Shown here piece after piece: positions 62,401 to 64,000 of a stretch of 64,000 nucleotides of DNA. The stretch is from NCBI GenBank assembly GCA_036402115.1, contig DASWTM010000366.1, forward strand, positions 8,971 to 72,970, written 5' to 3'. Below the pieces are notes generated by a model. The model did no database searches, had not been told where the DNA came from, and saw only the letters and a program-made list of their open reading frames with translations. Within the stretch, counting starts at the first letter, position 1. Each line of letters opens with the position of its first letter. The translations under genes and the position numbers were made by a program. Origin of the DNA: Chryseosolibacter sp036402115. GTDB taxonomy: Bacteria > Bacteroidota > Bacteroidia > Cytophagales > Cyclobacteriaceae.

Positions 62401-64000
62401 TGGGTATTCTTCAGTATTCGCCTTCGGTGCGCGTAGCTGGTCAGTTGTTCTGGTTCGGTTTGGATGAATCATCGCGGAATAAACTTCAGCTGTTGATCAA
62501 TGCAGCGTATTCGATCCAGGAAAGTTTTCCGGAAAGCAAACGCGCCAGTTTTGTGGGGAACGAGTTGGCATCTCGCTTTGCACAGTCAAAGGTGGCTTAT
62601 GAAGTTGTTGATCCGGCCGATGTATCACAGTATTTATATTCGGAGCTTTCTGTTAGCAAGTTCTTTACCTGCAGTCAGCAAGCATTCCATCTGAAGAAAG
62701 CATTTGATGATTACCTGGTGGCGCAGCGAAAGACAGCCGTATTTCTACAAGAGATCAAAAGCACCGATTTCAGCACTGCGGAAAGATTTTACATTATCCA
62801 GAGCTGGCTGCAGGCGTTTATCAACACACAGCATCTGACGATTGATGCCCCGTACATCGATGAAGCCGTGTGTCTCATTCTGTTTAAAGATCACACGTAT
62901 CGTGAGCGCGCGGCAGCAGACAAACTCGAAGTAACGGGGCTAAAAGGCACGCATGCTGTCATTCATGGTGAAGGGAAGTATACGTTGAACTTCCATCACT
63001 TCATGCGAAAGATGCGTGATTACTTTACGCAAATTGTTCCAGCATTCACATCATTCAATGAATTGAAAGAAAACTTGGTGCGGGGATATCGTCAGCAGTT
63101 GAAGGTGAGTGAGCTCGAACCTAAAGTACTGAGCTCCTTTGTGCGCAACCGCCTGATCAACGAGGTCTATTTTCCATTGATCGGTGCCAACCTTGCTAAA
63201 CAGCTTGGAGCAGCAGGCGAGGACAAACGGACTGCGCGGATGGGTATGCTGTTGCTGGTTTCACCTCCGGGTTACGGTAAGACAACGTTGATGGAATACC
63301 TTGCCAAAACGATGGGTCTTCACTTTGTCAAGATCAACGGTCCAACGATCGGTCATAGCATTACGTCAATCGATCCACAGGAGGCAACAACTTCGGGTGC
63401 ACGTGCTGAGCTCAAAAAGATCAATCTTTCTTTTGAGATGGCCGATAACGTGATGTTGTATCTAGACGACATTCAGCATTGCAGTGCTGAGTTCCTGCAG
63501 AAGTTCATCTCTCTTGCCGATGGTCAGCGAAAGATGGATGGCATTTTTGAAGGCGAAGGCAAAACATATGATCTCCGCGGAAAACGCTTCTGTGTTGTGA
63601 TGGCGGGTAACCCATACACGGAAAGCGGTGAACAATTCAAGATCCCGGACATGCTGGCAAACCGTGCCGATGTATATAATCTCGGAGATGTCATTGGCAA
63701 CTCCGATCAGTTATTCAAGCTTAGTCTTATCGAAAACTGTGTTGCTGAAAATCGCTACCTGCAGCGGATCACCAATCGCAGCTTTGAGGATCTCTATAAA
63801 CTGATCAATTATGTAGAGACGGAAAGCGAGCTGATTCCTGAACTTGAAGGAAACTACAGCGCGCAGGAAGTTGATGATGCGATAGCTGTGCTCAGAAGTA
63901 TCCTTCGGATCCGGAACATCGTGATGCTGGTCAATCAGCAATACATTGCCAGCGCGGCTATGAAGGATGCGTACCGGACAGAACCGCCATTTAAATTGCA
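59493..64000 (+). CDS. Very large AAA-type ATPase, last gene of the Psp-flotillin operon (partial)
   Basis: ATG at 59493-59495; uninterrupted to the right edge (1502 codons), so the C-terminus is missing. The first ~500 residues are a beta-rich region without a family I can name (RSIHEVKVVPQFDF, DLGNLIPIKIKPYGEDF, NGYYLQSGEYKIFDLN). Long helical coiled-coil stretches occupy ~500-850 and more mixed sequence follows. The AAA+ module near 1230-1430 has Walker A PPGYGKTT (Lys1263) and Walker B VMLYLDDIQH (Asp1325-Asp1326). Proteins of this kind are often labelled 'DNA repair ATPase' and co-occur with PspA, OB-fold protein and flotillin. A mechanical role, remodelling a PspA/flotillin assembly, is inferred. 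Confidence 0.88.
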   Translation, partial: MAATENKDTILDSGTYEIIRKRLDEQRVNLSERLSKLNSARKEIFNSSGFQLAGNQRITTTNSGVARGLIAFGDLTIFGYNVHFGLRENIKLSDVFSIYKFSGDHFNPEPLTLIEDENFITDFNNLYKYYRDSIFAKFAKTETYLYMIFQTSKNPDDRKAFKWLIKDNKLVYVDDRSIHEVKVVPQFDFTWIRTDLNNRRLGVHPHVSILDKVFLEAVHGDITFKIENNTDSGQGIYSEPVSNKDQQLDDAEYHYADLGNLIPIKIKPYGEDFRAYIFNVRTKKVLRINSLVDAGVLLPDNQGVIFPNGYYLQSGEYKIFDLNIPQLEFSHSIASPNGEDFLYVFYQKLTNTFVLMSYNMIAQQVETPITCNGFTIFSDGILVYFRSENEAVRHHQVQIWKTPYTATLQENTANRDNVLFKIGNKDIVSAMSESQEVIQLLQKEDTYEDLYEDIHKRASDIIDSYFWLKDENTFDLATPLTQFRSIANTAIDEFAKVQTQRQLAKDSLLGIQKRVEQLVIDIKGATISSLEQLVKLLASTRSMQGAVIDLLNVRYIDTKAVESLKEKLAQYNTSLSEDTVKFLLKDQALAPYEAKVVELKKAAVAVAKVIDAQPVEQSIKETSAGLEMLIDILNSLKIEDTTQTTRIVEKISVIFASLNEVKAELVRATTSLRTQELTGQFHAQLTLLDQSIVNFLDLSTTPEKCEEYFTKVSIQVEELESKFADFDDFILKIADKRDEVIKAFNGKKEMLVAQLNKRTTALEQIGLRVLKNIENKAQSFNDKESIYAFFSTDLMVDKVRNLKDELKELGDVAKAENLENLLKVSQETALRNLKDKTDLFVDGQNVISLGSYKFTVNKQVLDLTIVRKNDNLFYHLLGTSFYKQVTDESLYKHRAIWEQELISENAGVYRSEYLAYQTYVESLNHQEPWNHESFLNDKTERDYAAGYLKGVHNTDAAAIYAGLKKLRGELGILQYSPSVRVAGQLFWFGLDESSRNKLQLLINAAYSIQESFPESKRASFVGNELASRFAQSKVAYEVVDPADVSQYLYSELSVSKFFTCSQQAFHLKKAFDDYLVAQRKTAVFLQEIKSTDFSTAERFYIIQSWLQAFINTQHLTIDAPYIDEAVCLILFKDHTYRERAAADKLEVTGLKGTHAVIHGEGKYTLNFHHFMRKMRDYFTQIVPAFTSFNELKENLVRGYRQQLKVSELEPKVLSSFVRNRLINEVYFPLIGANLAKQLGAAGEDKRTARMGMLLLVSPPGYGKTTLMEYLAKTMGLHFVKINGPTIGHSITSIDPQEATTSGARAELKKINLSFEMADNVMLYLDDIQHCSAEFLQKFISLADGQRKMDGIFEGEGKTYDLRGKRFCVVMAGNPYTESGEQFKIPDMLANRADVYNLGDVIGNSDQLFKLSLIENCVAENRYLQRITNRSFEDLYKLINYVETESELIPELEGNYSAQEVDDAIAVLRSILRIRNIVMLVNQQYIASAAMKDAYRTEPPFKL

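Overview
The window looks like a chromosome segment of a Bacteroidota bacterium, most likely an aerobic Cytophagales-type organism (inference). The signs are a SusC/SusD pair with SusE/F-like lipoprotein, Bacteroidota lipoprotein signals, a type IX secretion (T9SS) sorting domain, LytS/LytTR systems, many stand-alone receiver proteins, the short Bacteroidota form of the RpoD-family sigma factor, and several TAnnTTTG promoter elements. I see no rRNA, tRNA, CRISPR array, phage or insertion sequence.

Layout. 1-2228: an RsbQ-like alpha/beta hydrolase overlaps a hybrid histidine kinase that runs off the left edge. 2778-8618: susC-susD-lipoprotein outer-membrane uptake operon closed by a strong terminator. 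8775-11876: DUF4440 lipoprotein, small conserved proteins, sigma factor and cold-shock protein. 11995-16912: a LysR regulator divergent from an inorganic-carbon-like cluster (isocitrate dehydrogenase, DUF6671 zinc-ribbon protein, two overlapping micro-ORFs, SbtA bicarbonate transporter, SbtB PII-like protein). 16996-21038: SDR enzyme, secreted GATase-like protein, AraC regulator and epoxide hydrolase. 21173-27909: receiver and kinase genes flank an island of small orphan proteins with two paralogue pairs, one clearly decayed response regulator and one possible oxidoreductase remnant. 28193-29640: ArsR-AHSA1-small protein-DUF1801 operon. 29899-36389: ABC/M1-peptidase fusion and its ATPase, divergent from a LytS/LytTR pair. 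36435-42131: receiver, GreB-like factor, EthD protein, YeeZ-like epimerase and a giant ELWxxDGT-repeat T9SS cargo. 42389-48370: CHASE-GAF-PAS NarL-type kinase, NarL regulator, two receivers, two divergent globins and a LytTR regulator. 48769-54386: methyltransferase, carboxypeptidase-regulatory-like lipoprotein, DUF808 membrane protein, ABM monooxygenase and a DUF1593 secreted hydrolase. 54676-64000: an XRE regulator divergent from a membrane-stress operon (YbjN/Tir-chaperone-like, PspA, NfeD-like OB-fold protein, flotillin, very large AAA ATPase cut by the right edge).

The two most interesting systems are the LysR-IDH-DUF6671-SbtA-SbtB cluster, which joins bicarbonate uptake to a decarboxylating TCA enzyme in an apparent heterotroph, and the XRE-controlled PspA/flotillin/giant-ATPase operon, whose divergent promoter region carries a perfect 16-bp palindrome. 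Both contain genes of unknown function in tight operon spacing. Several genes are too short, too decayed or cut by the window edge and were found by direct reading: the hybrid kinase at 1-1408, the giant ATPase at 59493-64000, the micro-ORFs at 15365-15654 and the remnants near 24.2, 25.5 and 54.5 kb.
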